Shown: positions 1 to 11,958 of the stretch, piece by piece
Layout of the letters: the number at the start of each line of letters is the position of its first letter
Numbering within the stretch: the stretch's first letter is position 1
DNA from: Purpureocillium takamizusanense
Lineage: Eukaryota; Ascomycota; Sordariomycetes; Hypocreales; Ophiocordycipitaceae
NCBI RefSeq assembly: GCF_022605165.1
Contig: NC_063071.1
Location: 620,001 to 684,000 of the forward strand
DNA: 64,000 nucleotides
Direction of reading: 5' to 3'
Made by a program: the position numbers and the translations under genes
Notes under the pieces: model-generated
What the model saw: only the letters and a program-made list of their open reading frames with translations
Told to the model about the DNA's origin: nothing
Database searches by the model: none

Positions 1-1414
1 CATCTCCCAGCTGCCGTGAGGAGGCGTCGTAGCCGCGCCGCCATGCCCGAACAGGTTGTTAGCCGGAGAGCACTCCCGACGTCAACTCCCCAAAACACGA
101 AAAGCCAGGGCCAAAGAAGAAGAAAAAGGCCAAGAAAGGGCATGTTGTTACGAAACGCGCAGAGCTAATACCTAGACTGCACAAGAAGTGCCATGTACGA
201 AAGAGTACAAGTCGAAAAGGAATATTGAACGACCGTTGATGTCGCGAAACGGTGATGGAGTCGCACCAGATCAGACCACACACCAGACCCTGTCGCAACT
301 ACTACTACACCCGCCCGACGCCTTCTGGAATTCTCTGTAGTACCGTGAAAAGGCTGCACGGCTGGGCGCTCCCTGTGGCCTCGTTTCCATCCGTTCTTCT
401 GGAAACTATTACCTAAATGGCGGCCCCGGCATCACCAGTCACAGGCCTCATCACCCTGTCGCCGCCGCGCCCTATGGCATGTCGTGCCAAACTTGACGCC
501 GGACGAGACGCAACGGCCCGTGACATTCACCATGACCAAGCAGCAGCACAACGCGCAAACCTCTTCACCGTGACGGGGCTCGCGGCACAGTTTCCTCCCG
601 TGACGCCCCTCTGCCTTGCTTTTGTTATCCTTGGCCGGATGGATCTCGCTAGCAGCAAGTAGCGGCCGGTCTGGTGTTGAGACAAAATCCAAGCTTACTT
701 GCCTTCCAGTGCACCCACCAGACTTTCACGAGCATCCCATCCCATCCCGGACGGTTTATGTGGTACGACCCAGCAGCGCCGTGCTGGCGACGGCCTAGTG
801 TTATGGATCGCTGCCCACAACGGTTCCGCTCCCACATTTCCCCAGCTCGCTCGTTGTTTCCTACTAGTACCAGGAATACTAGCCAGCTAGTACGTACGAA
901 TGCCCCAAAGTGAGCCCACCGCTCGCTCTGACTCATGGAGCACATCCCCCGGGGGATCCCACGCAAGAACAAGGGGCGGCCTCGTTGCATGGAGTAGTAG
1001 ACTCCACACGAGCTTAATCCCCAGCTCCATTTGCCTCGAGGCGACCCTCCTCGCTAACGGGGGCCGGACCCGTTGCGATATGGGGCGCGCTCCCCGAGAT
1101 CGGGTGCGGACTGTCTGTCCATGTTAGTAGAGCCCAGGCAGCACAGGGGCGGGCGCGCGAGTATAATACACGTCGATGCCGCCGCCCCAATCCTCATGCT
1201 CTTTTCCCCGGGTTTTTCGTGTTAGGTCCTGGACTGGGTCTGTGGATTCCTTTCGTTTTTACTAGTAATCCCCCCTTTATCGATCGTCGATCATCAATCA
1301 CTGAGTGACAATCACCAGTGTTGACCGACGCCTCGGACCCCCCTCAGTCCTTGAAGACTCCTTACGCACCCCAGCAGCACAAACAACAACACGCAGAGAG
1401 ACGCAAAAAGGGAC
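1..1414. other. Intergenic, no gene recognised
   Basis: No reading frame here has the composition or motifs of a protein I recognise. The right part is the upstream region of the permease gene. A TA-rich motif (agtataatac) lies near 1158-1167, and CT-rich and CA-rich tracts close to the start codon (about 1340-1410) resemble a fungal promoter and 5' leader. The left 900 bases could be the 3' flank of a gene lying outside the window. Confidence 0.4.
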
Positions 1415-3485
1415 ATGTCCGACAAGGGCAGTTCCGTCCCCTCGGGGGGCGCACCGGGCGCGCTCGGGACGGCCGAAAAGGTCCTGCCCGTCCACGAGTC
1501 CGACGCCGCCGACAACAAGGTCGTCCAGGGCGAGGCCTTCGCCGCGACCTTTCAGGACGAGGACTTTTGGACGCGCAGCGGCCTCAACCTCAAGTCCTTC
1601 CAGCCGAGGCACTACGGCCGCGGCATCGTCGAGCTCGACCGCGCCATGAAGACGCGCCACCTGCACATGATTGCCATCGGGGGCTCCATCGGCGCGGGCT
1701 TCTTTGTCGGCTCGGGCGGTGCTCTGAACAAGGGTGTAAGTGCGGTCCGGTTCCTGGGGGGGCAGTGCTGTGTGAGAAATGCGACGCTGCGTTGGCGGGC
1801 TGGCTGGCTGCACTGCACTGGCAGGGCTGCATGTGTTGTTGTGTAAGTGGATGTGTGTGTGTGACTGACACCACCGTTCTCGTTGTGTAGGGTCCCGCTT
1901 CTGTCCTCCTGTGCTTCTGCATTGTCGGCTTCATGGTCTTCAACGTCGGTACGTGCTATTCCCGAGTGGTTGTCTGTCCCGGGGCCCCGTACACCGTGCA
2001 TGTTGCTAATCGAGCGCGTGTGTTTTCGTGCCGTGTTGCAGTCTTCGCCCTGGGCGAGCTGGCCATCATGTACCCCATCTCTGGCGGCTTCTACACCTAC
2101 GCAACCCGGTTCATCGATCCCTCGTTCGGCTTCGCCGTCGGCTGGAACTACCTATTCCTATGGAGCGTCGTGCTGCCGCTGGAACTAACGGTGTGCTCCC
2201 TCGTCATCCAGTACTGGGACCAGGAGACGAGCGTGGCCGTGTGGATCACCATCTTCCTCGTCGCCGTCATCGTCGTCAACATCTTTGGCGCCATCGGCTT
2301 CGCGGAGGAGGAGTTCTGGGCCTCGACACTGAAACTCTTCGCCACCGTCATCTTCATGATCATCGCCCTGGTCCTCGTGCTCGGCGGCGGGCCGGACCGC
2401 GGTCGATACAACGAATACTGGGGCGCGCGGTACTGGTACGACCCGGGGGCCTTCCGTAACGGGTTCCGCGGCTTCTGCGCCGTCTTCGTCACCGCGGCGT
2501 TTTCCTTTACCGGCACGGAGCTCGTGGGGCTGGCCGCCGCGGAGACGAGCAACCCGGTCCGCTCGCTCCCCGGCGCCATCAAGCAGGTGTTTTGGCGCGT
2601 CGTCTTGTTCTACGTGCTGGGGCTCTTCTTCGTCGGCCTGCTCGTCCCGGCCGACGACCCGCGTCTGCTCTCGGACCAGGCGTTTACCGATGTCAAGGCC
2701 TCGCCGTGGGTGCTCATAGGCAAGTACGCCGGCCTGGACGGCCTGGACCACTTCATGAACGTCATCATCCTCATCTCGGTGCTCTCCATCGGCGTGTCTG
2801 CCGTCTTCGGGGGGTCGCGCACCTTGACCGCGCTCGCGCAGCAGGGCTACGCGCCCAAGATCTTCACCTACATCGATCGCTCCGGCCGGCCGCTGTTCTC
2901 GGTGCTGGTCCTGATCTGCACGGGGCCCCTTGCGTACATCAACCTCAGCGCGTCGGGTCCCGTTGTGTTCGATTGGCTGCAGGCTCTCTCCGGCCTTGCC
3001 ATTTTGTTTTCGTGGGGCGCCATTTGCCTGGCTCACATCCGGTTCCGTGCCGCGTGGAAGCATCACGGCCACTCCCTCGAGGAGATTCCCTTCCATGCCA
3101 TATTCGGCGTGTGGGGGTCCTGGATCGGTCTGGCTCTATGTGTCGTCGTCCTCGCCGCCCAGGTACGCCTTGACTCTGACCCCCCCTGGACTAAGAAAAG
3201 ACTTGACCAAGTGCTGACCGCGCGCAGTTCTTCACCGCCATCGCTCCCCCGGGCAAGACCGGCGTCAACAACGCCGAGGGCTTCTTCAAGTCGTACCTCG
3301 CCTTCCCCATCGTCATCGCCTTCTGGATCTTTGGCTTTGTCTGGAAGAGGACGGGCTGGCTGCGCCTCGACCAGATCGACGTCGACACCGGTCGTCGCGA
3401 ACTGGATTGGGATCAGATCCGCGCTTACAGAGAGCACGTCAAGAGCCTTCCGACGTGGAGGAGGTGGCTGAACAAGTTGTTCTGA
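1415..3485 (+). CDS. Amino-acid permease (APC superfamily, YAT type)
   Basis: Plasma-membrane amino-acid/proton symporter. Four exons: 1415-1735, 1891-1948, 2042-3162 and 3228-3485, giving 585 residues. All introns are GT-AG and phases match. The cytosolic N-terminus is followed by [20 protein letters not shown], the conserved first membrane helix of fungal permeases with its broken GSIGAGFF substrate loop. [16 protein letters not shown] in exon 3 is another family hallmark, and about twelve hydrophobic segments follow. [11 protein letters not shown] and the [17 protein letters not shown] stretch agree with Gap1/Agp/Dip5-like proteins. The C-terminal tail is short and ends in WRRWLNKLF. Length is usual for the family. 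The substrate cannot be told from the sequence; Gap1-like broad specificity is only a guess. The gene is convergent with the Fic gene, whose stop lies about 310 bp further on. Confidence 0.93.
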
Positions 3486-3795
3486 TGAAATCAGCGTTTG
3501 ACCGTGGGGGTTGGTCATGCAGTAGCGATATACCAAGCGTTAGAGCCATAAGACCACTGTTCATATCGCACTCCATGTTCCTTGACGGGAAGACTTTGTG
3601 CGAACGGCCCGCGGTATTAATTCTTCGCCATACAAACCACGTTACACACCAGTCAAAAGAGTCGTGGTCCACGCGCGCCGGTCGTGTAGTAATGCTCTGC
3701 ATCCTATCTTACATGAGTTGTTACACGTATACTATATTCGTACATGCACCCTGTATTGGCAGCAGGGCAGCCAGTTCCAGTCGGCTATCCTGTCC
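3486..3795. other. Convergent 3' flank
   Basis: These 310 bases lie between two converging genes and should hold both 3' untranslated regions. I see no further gene here. Confidence 0.5.
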
Positions 3796-4878
3796 TCACT
3801 GGGATACACTGTATGCTTTCACCACAACCTCGCCGCCTGTGTTGGCCTTGCCCTTACCCGCAATCTTCTTCTTCATCTCGCGCAGGCTCTGGGCCGCGTG
3901 CTTCAGCACAAACATGGCGTAATCTCCGTGGTCCATAGAGTCATGGCTCGAGCGGCTCTTGGCGTCCAGGTACTCGCGCTGGGCCCTCTCATCCTCACCG
4001 AGGGGCAACATGACGCCCGCGAACCGACAGAGTATGGCGTTGAGGATGATGCGACTCAGTCTCATGTTGTCGTGATAAAAGGGCTGGATGTGCGCCAGCC
4101 GCAACGAATGCTTTGCCGCCATGGAGAAGGGATCGCCGGACTTGCCCTGCTCCGCCATTGCGACGTCGACTCGCACCGCGAGGCACAGCTGCTGCATTCT
4201 GTCAGGCACGCATGCGGCCAGGGGCATGTGGATGTTGCTGGCGGCTAGGATGGCGGTCCGGTAGGCGCCGCCGTAGGCCCCCTGCGGGAGGTAGTCCCAG
4301 CCCTTGTCGCGGACGGAGGCCCCTCGGTTCAGGATGCGGTGCGTGTCCTTGATGAGCCCCTCGGTGAGGTCCCGCTTGTTGACGACGAACTCGCGCAGGA
4401 TGTGCTGGTAGGCCCTGGCGTGCTGGACAATGTCGTTGCGCGCGCGGAGGGCCACGTCGACGGGGCGGATGATGAGGCTGGGCTGCAGGCGGCGCATCTC
4501 GACGATGACGTCTTGGAAGGCCTCGTCCGACTCGGTGATGATGCGCGAGGTGTCGTCGGTGTCGGCAAAGACCTTTCGGCAGAGGACGTCGGTGGCGTGC
4601 CAGCTCAGCCCGGCGCCCTGAATCGTGTTGCTGCCGTACACGGCCCGCACCATGACGTCGCGCAGCTCTTCCACGACGGCTTCCCTCTGTCGGTCGTCCA
4701 AGCGCGCCTGTTGGAGCCTCGAGAGCCGGCGGGCGGGCTTTTCGAAGAGGCTCTCGGCCTGTCGTTGATAGCTGCCGTACGGGCGGTCGATGTGGTTGAA
4801 ACGCGGTGCGACATGATGGCCTGCGGGTGCCGTGGGCGGCCAGCCTCGCGAAACTGCGTCTGCGATGACTTCCTTCAT
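3796..4878 (-). CDS. Fic-domain protein with substituted catalytic motif
   Basis: Fic proteins transfer AMP (or other phosphate-containing groups) to target hydroxyls using the motif HPFxxGNGRxxR. This intronless 360-residue protein has the fold landmarks: a flap hairpin region (GAYRTAILAASNIHMPLAACVP, near residues 207-227), then DPFSMAAKHSLRLAHIQPF leading into the active-site loop at about residue 265. The loop (4051-4086) reads QPFYHDNMRLSR: the catalytic His is Gln, and both loop glycines are changed to Asp and Met, while Pro, Phe, Asn and both Arg remain. The upstream inhibitory helix reads SNTIQGAG instead of SxxxEG, so the inhibitory Glu (codon at 4618-4620) is also Gln. The downstream RIILNAILCRFAG helix is well kept. 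The reading frame is intact, so it is not an obvious pseudogene. It could be a pseudoenzyme or use different chemistry. There is no signal peptide, so it is probably intracellular. Confidence 0.85.
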   Translation of the reverse strand: MKEVIADAVSRGWPPTAPAGHHVAPRFNHIDRPYGSYQRQAESLFEKPARRLSRLQQARLDDRQREAVVEELRDVMVRAVYGSNTIQGAGLSWHATDVLCRKVFADTDDTSRIITESDEAFQDVIVEMRRLQPSLIIRPVDVALRARNDIVQHARAYQHILREFVVNKRDLTEGLIKDTHRILNRGASVRDKGWDYLPQGAYGGAYRTAILAASNIHMPLAACVPDRMQQLCLAVRVDVAMAEQGKSGDPFSMAAKHSLRLAHIQPFYHDNMRLSRIILNAILCRFAGVMLPLGEDERAQREYLDAKSRSSHDSMDHGDYAMFVLKHAAQSLREMKKKIAGKGKANTGGEVVVKAYSVSQ

Positions 4879-6756
4879 TGTGCGCTCTTGCGTGTGCTCA
4901 AGATTTATTCGGTCGTTCGGTGATCCAGATTGATGTCCTGTGCTGGTTCATGTTTTGGGGGACGGTGCCCGCTGCAGGCGTTAAATACTCTGAGCTTCTT
5001 TCCAAATCAGTAAACATGCGCAGACGAGTAATTTATGACGTTCGTGATGCTAAGTTGTGCTCTGCGTAAACTCTGTTCTCATTATGTTTTGCACTACGTA
5101 TGACGCTGGCCTCGCGTCGTCGGCCCCAGTCGCCGTTGACATTCGCATCACATGGCGGCTGCAGCTTCGCGGGACGTTGAGCAGTCAAAGAGAGAAAAGA
5201 GCAGGTTTGAGCTAGACGATTTTTATTTTTTATTTTCAGAAATCAGTGTACTCATTGGAAAGTGGCCAGGGTGATGAAAGATGATGCCAGAGGAAGCCAT
5301 CGTCAAAGCCCGGTCTGGTTGTTGGTGGGGGCTTCTACGGGTTGAGCCTCAATCATGAATTTAAGCTTAAAAAACTTACTAGTGGAGAGCCAACAGCCTC
5401 CTTGGCGTCTGATCAAATGGGCAGCAGCACAGCGAGAAGGAAATTTAGACTTCTCACCCCGTGCGGAGCTCGGCAATCATTCGAGTCCGCGCTCCCCCCT
5501 TGTCCCGTGGGCCCTTGCACCCGTGCACGATGACAGCCCAAGGACTTGGAACTCTTTGGGGGCGTTCTCGACCCGGCAAGGAGTCAAGGCTCCATTTACA
5601 ATGAACGGCTCGGACTTTGGTCTGTGCCGAAAAGTAAAGTGAGGCGGACGGATCGTCGCCGCCGGGCCTCTGAAACCACCAGCAGCTATTGAAGCCTTAT
5701 TTTCTGCTCAACCTCGAACTTCAATCATGGTACGCAACCTGCGATGACCCACCATTGCGGTGATGCAGCGTCCCTTTGGCGTGGATCAAATGCGTGCAGG
5801 ACACCTACTCCGGTTAGGATCGTATTCGGTACGAAATACGGCTCGCCGGTCGAGGCCCCCTCCCCGGTTCACGACTGGACGCGACGGTGCGCGCGGCCGT
5901 GTGGTGGGTGGCGTGAGATAGCCCATGCTTGGCAGCTGTCACTCGCGGTCTGGCATGTGGGAGGCACTGTATGAACTACAGTAATCGCAGTCCTACTACC
6001 ATCAAACAACGCCTTCGGGGGACAAGGTTCGACGCCTTCCCCCCAGAAACTGCTCGCTCAGCCCGTGGGTCCCCATGATTCACGCCGCCCAACGCTTGCC
6101 AGGCAATCGCTTCAGCTGTGCTTGGCAGCTGTTGGTTGCCCGTTCTTTGTTTTCAACGGCTGTCGGCCATTGTGAGGGAGGATCAGAATGATGACCCGGT
6201 TGAGCGTCAAGCATCGCCATGCCGAAAGCACTAACCCCCTACCGCCTCAAATCGCACCATCGCCCGTGAACATCATCTGCCGCACCATCACCAGCTGCTG
6301 CGCCCCTGAAGCTCGTCCAGGACTGACTACCTCATTTCGTGACCCTTTGGTCCTGCTGGCACTACCAGCACGGTGTGTGTAGTTCGTCTTGGCGAACCTG
6401 TGCTAGCAACGACAGGCCGTAGCACGGGCAGGACTACCTACCTTTCCCTCTGTTTGTTTAGTTTTTCACGCTCGCAGCACCCAGCTCAACGCGCGCATTT
6501 GAGGGTGCCGTGAATGCTCTGCACGCACACAAGTCCACCGTCACCAGGATGCGGTGCTCACACGCACATCTATAAACCGGGCCGTTGGTCTTGTTGCCCT
6601 TTGCTCCAGCGACGAGGCTTTGTCTGATAGCACAGCATCCCGGCCCGCCATCTTCGAGATCGGACTGGATTGCATCAACCGTAACCGTGCGCAAGAGTAA
6701 CCTGCTACCACCAGTCGCCAAAACCAATATCGCGGTCGCGAGTTGAAACGTTCACG
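4879..6756. other. Intergenic, divergent promoters
   Basis: This is 1.9 kb between the divergently transcribed Fic and ABC transporter genes. I see no convincing gene. Short A/T runs occur near 5215-5240 (TTTTTATTTTTTATTTTC). The region just upstream of 6757 is the likely ABC promoter and leader. Confidence 0.4.
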
Positions 6757-9700
6757 ATGGGCCACCCAGAAGAGCCCGGGCCCGCCGCGGCCCAGGACTC
6801 TTCCCAGGCCAACTCCGAGAAGCCGGCGTCGGGCATAGACATCGCTGTGCAGCAGCAGCAGCAGCAGGATGAAACCAAGCCCGAAGGCAAAGAAGGCGAC
6901 TCTGGCAACGCATACTGGGTATGTAACCCTCTGACAGCCCAGCGCTCAAAGACACCAACTCTGACGGGTTGTTGCTGCAGAGAATATTCTCGTACGCCGG
7001 CAAGCTCGAGTACGCCTTCTTCGCCATATCCATCGTCGCAGCCATCGCCTCGGGCGCCGGCATCGCGCTCCAGAACCTCATCTTTGGGCGCTTTGTGACC
7101 ATCATTACGGACTACGCTTCGCAAAAGTCGTCGGGGAGCGACTTTCGCCGCGAGGCCGCAGAACTTGCGTATGTGATCTGGCATGACCTTGAATCTTGGA
7201 ACACCCAGTGCCGCCGAGCTTCCAGCCCAGCTCAGCCCAAACATCACTGATAATGACTGACCATGGCAACGACACGTAGCTTGTACTTTGTTTACCTCGG
7301 CATCGGCCGGTTCGTCCTGGCCTACCTGTACAACGTCCTCCTCAACTACAACGCCTACCGCATCGTGCGCAACATCCGCCACGCCTACCTCGGCGCCGCG
7401 CTCCGCCAGGAGGCCGCCTACTACGACCTCGGGCAGGGCGGCTCCATCGCCACGCAGGCCGCCTCGAGCGGGCGCCTGATCCAGGGCGGCATCGCCGAGA
7501 AGCTCGGCCTCACCTTCCAGGGCCTGTCGGCCTTCGTCACCGCCTTCGCCGTCGCCTTCGCCACCAACTGGAAGCTGACGCTCATCACGCTGTGCATCGC
7601 CCCCGCGACCATCATCGTCATGGCCATCACCGGCACCATCGAGGCCGGCCACGAGACCAAGATTCTCGACATTTACGCCAGGGCGAATGCTTTCGCCGAG
7701 GGCGTCTTGTCTAGCGCGAGGACCGTGCATGCTTTCGGCATGCGCGCGAGGCTCGTGGCCAGGTTCGACACGTACCTGGTCGAGGCGCATGCCGTGGGCA
7801 GCAAGATCTCGCTGCTGTTTGGCATATTGTTCTCGGCCGAGTACACCATCATCTATCTGGGCTTTGGTCTCGCGTTCTGGCAGGGCATCCATATGCTCGC
7901 CCGGGGCGACATTGGGTCGTCAGGAGAGATTTTTACGTTGGTCTTTTCGCATACTGGTTGTGCATTGAATCCCAAAGACTAACCACCTTGGGGATCGCAG
8001 CGTCTTGCTATCTGTGGTCATCGGCGCCATCAGCCTCACCCTGCTCGCTCCGTATTCCATCGAGTTCGCGAGGGCTGCCTCCGCCGCCGCCCAACTCTTC
8101 AGCCTGATCGATCGGAAATCCGCCATCGACCCCCTGGACCCGTCCGGCGAGCAGCCCGCCGAGACGATAGGCGAGCTGGAGCTTGAAGATGTCAGCTTTG
8201 CGTACCCCTCGCGTCCCAACACCACCGTCCTCGATGGGTTTTCCCTCAAGGTGCCGGCGGGCAAGGTGACCGCTCTCGTAGTAAGTGGGATTCGATTCGG
8301 GTCTTTCCATCTCGGAGCTAGACTTACACCCTGCGTTAGGGCCACAGCGGCTCGGGCAAGAGCACCATTGTCGGGCTCATCGAGCGATGGTACGAGCCGA
8401 CCTCGGGCACGATCAAACTAGACGGCCGCCCGATTGACAAGTTGAACCTCAACTGGCTCCGGAAACATGTGCGCTTGGTGCAACAGGTAGGCGACCTTCT
8501 CTTCTCCCTTCTTCTCTCCCTCTCCCTCCTCCTCAACGCCACAGGGCCTGACCCTCGTCTAACCCGCCCAGGAACCCATCTTGTTCCGCGGCTCAGTGTT
8601 TGACAACATCGCCCACGGACTGGTCGGCACGAAATGGGAGAGCGCCTCCAAGGACGAGCAAATGGCCCTCGTCGTCGAGGCGGCCAAGACGGCGTACGCG
8701 CACGACTTCATCACCGAGCTGCCCGACGGGTACGACACCGACATCGGCCAGCGCGGCGGCCTCCTCTCGGGCGGGCAGAAGCAGCGCGTCGCCATCGCCC
8801 GCAGCGTCGTCTCGGAACCCAAGGTGCTCCTCCTCGACGAGGCCACCAGCGCGCTCGACCCGCACGCCGAGGGCATCGTCCAGCAGGCGCTCGACCGGGC
8901 CGCCGAGGGGCGCACCACCCTCGTCATCGCGCACAAGCTCGCGACCATCAAGCGGGCGCACAACATCGTCGTCATGAGCAAGGGGGGCCGCATCGTCGAG
9001 CAGGGCGCCCACGCGGACCTCGTCGCGGCGGGCGGCGTCTACGCGCAGCTCGTCCGCGTGCAGAACCTGCTCGTCTCGGCGGCGTCGGGCGTCGTCGAGG
9101 ACACCGATGAGGAGGAGGAGAAGGCGGCGGCGGAGGCGGCGGTCGCGCAGGCCGAGGGGGACGACGACAAGGCGGCGCTGGGCAAGACGCTCACGCGGTA
9201 TGCGACGGCTGAGCGGGAGCGCATGCAGACGCAGAAAGACCGCGACGACTACGAGCGCCACAGACATCTCGGCCTCTTGTCTGTCATTGTGCGCCTCGTC
9301 CGGGATGCACCGGAGCTGCGGGTGACGTACTTTTTTGTCTTGCTCGCCTGCCTCGGGTCGTGTAAGTGACCACCGGACTTGCTGCGATGCCTCTTGGAAC
9401 GACAGCCCCCCCTGACACAAGTGTCCCATCAATCTAGGTGCTGCGATCCCTGGCCAGGCCATCCTCCTGGCCAACATGACCGACGTCTTTACCCTCACCG
9501 GCGCAGCCATGGTCGACAAGGGAAACTTCTTCGCCGCCATGTTCATCGTCCTTGCCGCGGGGTGCTTCCTCTTTTACTTTACCATGGGCTACTCGACCAA
9601 CACGGTAGCTCAAGTGCGTTTATTATCCCCCCCCTTTCTTTCCCTATTTATACCACTCATCATGGATCACTAGCACTACCTCTCAAACCGACAACATAAG

Positions 9701-11632
9701 AGTTAGACGGGGCTAACAGCAGCGCGCAGACCCTCTCTCACAAGTTCCGCAGGCAGAGCCTCGACGACATGCTCCGGCAGGACCTGCAGTTCTTCGACCG
9801 GCCCGAGAACAACACGGGCGCGCTGTCCAGCCGGCTCGACGAGAACCCGCAGGCCATCCTCGAGCTCATGGGCTTCAACGTGGCGCTCATCCTCATCTCG
9901 GCGCTCAACGTGGCCGTGTGCAGCGTCCTCGGCATCGCGCACAGCTGGAAGCTCGGCCTCGTGGTCGTGCTGGCGGGGCTGCCGCCCATGCTCGCCGCCG
10001 GGTGGCTCAAGATCCGCTTCGACGTGCGCCTCGACCGCGACGTCGCCGCGCGCCACGCCGAGGCCTCGGCCCTCGCGTCCGAGGCGGTGACGGCGATTCG
10101 CACCGTCTCGTCGCTCGCCATCGAGGGGTCGGTGCTGAGGCGCTACACGGCCGAGCTGGACGGCGCGGTGAAGGGGTCGCTGAGGCCGCTGTGCGCCATG
10201 ATGGTGTGGTTCGCGCTCACGCAGTCCCTCGAGTATGGGTTCCTGGCGTTGGGCTTCTGGTGCGTCGCACGCGTCTTTCTCTCTTCGACCTGTTACTCCA
10301 GTCCGTTTCTCGCCATGTTTTAATTCCCACTGCGCGAACACCCGCAACATCAATGTGCTGACTGACACTGCTGCTGCTGTTCCGCTCCAGGTACGGCTGT
10401 CGCCTGGTGTCGTTCAACGAAATCACCATGTACCAATTCTTCGTCACGTTCATGGCCGTCTTCTTCTCCGGGCAGGCCACCTCGCAGATTTTTCAGTTCT
10501 CAACCAGTACGTTTACATACTATGCATGATGCGCTCTCTCTCTACACACACCGCGATCCGCGGGAAGTCTCTCACTGACGTCGAGTCCTCGTTCCCCCTC
10601 CTCCAGGCATGACCAAGGGCAAAAACGCCGCCAACTACATCTTCTGGCTCCACGCGCTCCAGCCGACTGTGCAGGAAACTCCGGAGAACCGCGACAACAC
10701 GCCCGGGACGGGAGGCTCCATCGGCCTGGAGCACGTGCGGTTCTCGTACCCGCTGCGTCCCGAGGCGACGGTCCTCAAGGGCGTCGACTTGGAGGTTAGT
10801 TGCTCTGCCATGGATGGGGCAGTGATGGCAACCCCTTTTTCCTCTCGTTCTATCTCTCTCTGTGTGTCTGTGTGTATGCACGTCTGACTCCAAGTGAACC
10901 CCGCAGATCAAAAACGGCCAGTTCGTCGCCCTCGTCGGCGCGTCCGGCTGCGGCAAGTCCACCATGGTCGCCATGCTGGAGCGCTTCTACGACCCCTCCG
11001 CGGGCGTCATCCGCATCGCCGGCGACCCCCTCCCGGTCCTCAACCCGCGGCTCTACCGACGCGACGTCTCGCTCGTCCAGCAGGAGCCGACCCTCTTCCA
11101 GGGTTCCATCCGCGAGAACATAGCCCTCGGCGTCGACGATCCATGTCCCTCCTCTCCGTCATCCACTGCCTCCCCTTCGTCATCCTCACCGTCGTCGTCG
11201 TCTACCACCGTCTCCGACGCCGCCATCGAAGCCGCCCTCCGCGCCGCCAACGCATGGGACTTCGTCGCCTCCCTCCCCGACGGGCTCGCCACCGCCGCCG
11301 GCCCCAACGGCACCCAGCTGTCGGGCGGCCAGCGGCAGCGCATCGCCATCGCGCGCGCGCTCATCCGCGACCCCCGCGTCCTGCTGCTCGACGAGGCCAC
11401 CAGCGCGCTCGACACGGAGAGCGAAAAGGTCGTGCAGGCCGCCCTGGCCGACGCCGCGTCCAGGGGCGACCGCGTCACCGTCGCCGTCGCGCACCGCCTG
11501 TCCACCGTCAAGGACGCCGACGTCATCTGCGTCTTCTACGGCGGCAGGATCGTCGAGCGGGGGACGCATGCCGAGCTGATTGCCCTGGGCGGCATGTATA
11601 GAAAGATGTGTGAGGCCCAGAATCTGGATTAG
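6757..11632 (+). CDS. Full-size ABC exporter, ABCB/MDR type
   Basis: ATP-driven exporter with TMD-NBD-TMD-NBD layout, about 1,319 residues. Eleven exons: 6757-6918, 6981-7168, 7280-7936, 8001-8280, 8340-8486, 8572-9361, 9438-9613, 9730-10259, 10391-10506, 10607-10794 and 10907-11632. NBD1 has Walker [10 protein letters not shown] (straddling the 8281-8339 intron), Q-loop LVQQ/EPILF, signature LSGGQKQR, Walker [13 protein letters not shown] and the switch His in IAHKLAT. NBD2 has [38 protein letters not shown] and AHRLST, so both ATP sites look intact. A charged linker rich in E/K/A (about 9100-9270) joins the halves. The N-terminus has a short polyglutamine tract. Oddity: a Ser/Pro/Thr-rich insertion of about 25 residues (11136-11215) follows [10 protein letters not shown] in NBD2. 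Family members export drugs, lipids, peptides or metabolites; no substrate can be assigned here. Confidence 0.93.
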
Positions 11633-11958
11633 AAGGGAAAGACATGGGACCGAGGCGGCGAGGGCAGGGCGGGTCAAGCCTTAGTTCTCGTCCATTGTCG
11701 CAAAAGTATTGTAACCACGGTATATCTGTACTTATTCTCTCCATTACATGCCAATTAGTTGCAGTTCAGCTACTTTAATAGAACAGGTGTGTTTCAACAC
11801 TCAGCGTCACTCAGTTTATATGCCTCGCTCTTCTATTAGTCGTGACTAGTTGTTGACGAGCACATGCCAAACATATTGGCCATCAAGGCCGAGTGATAGA
11901 TTATGGTATTACTTTTCGCCTGCTAGATTCCGAGTGCCTGACCCTGCATGCCAATCGC
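11633..11958. other. Convergent 3' flank
   Basis: A/T-richer spacer between the converging ABC transporter and siderophore transporter genes. It contains ATTATTC/AATAG-like sequences suited to 3' ends, and no gene is seen. Confidence 0.5.

Noticed and set aside
8593..9546. 317-residue minus-strand frame over the ABC transporter
   Set aside because: It mirrors the Walker B/signature coding region, whose plus-strand frame is unmistakable.
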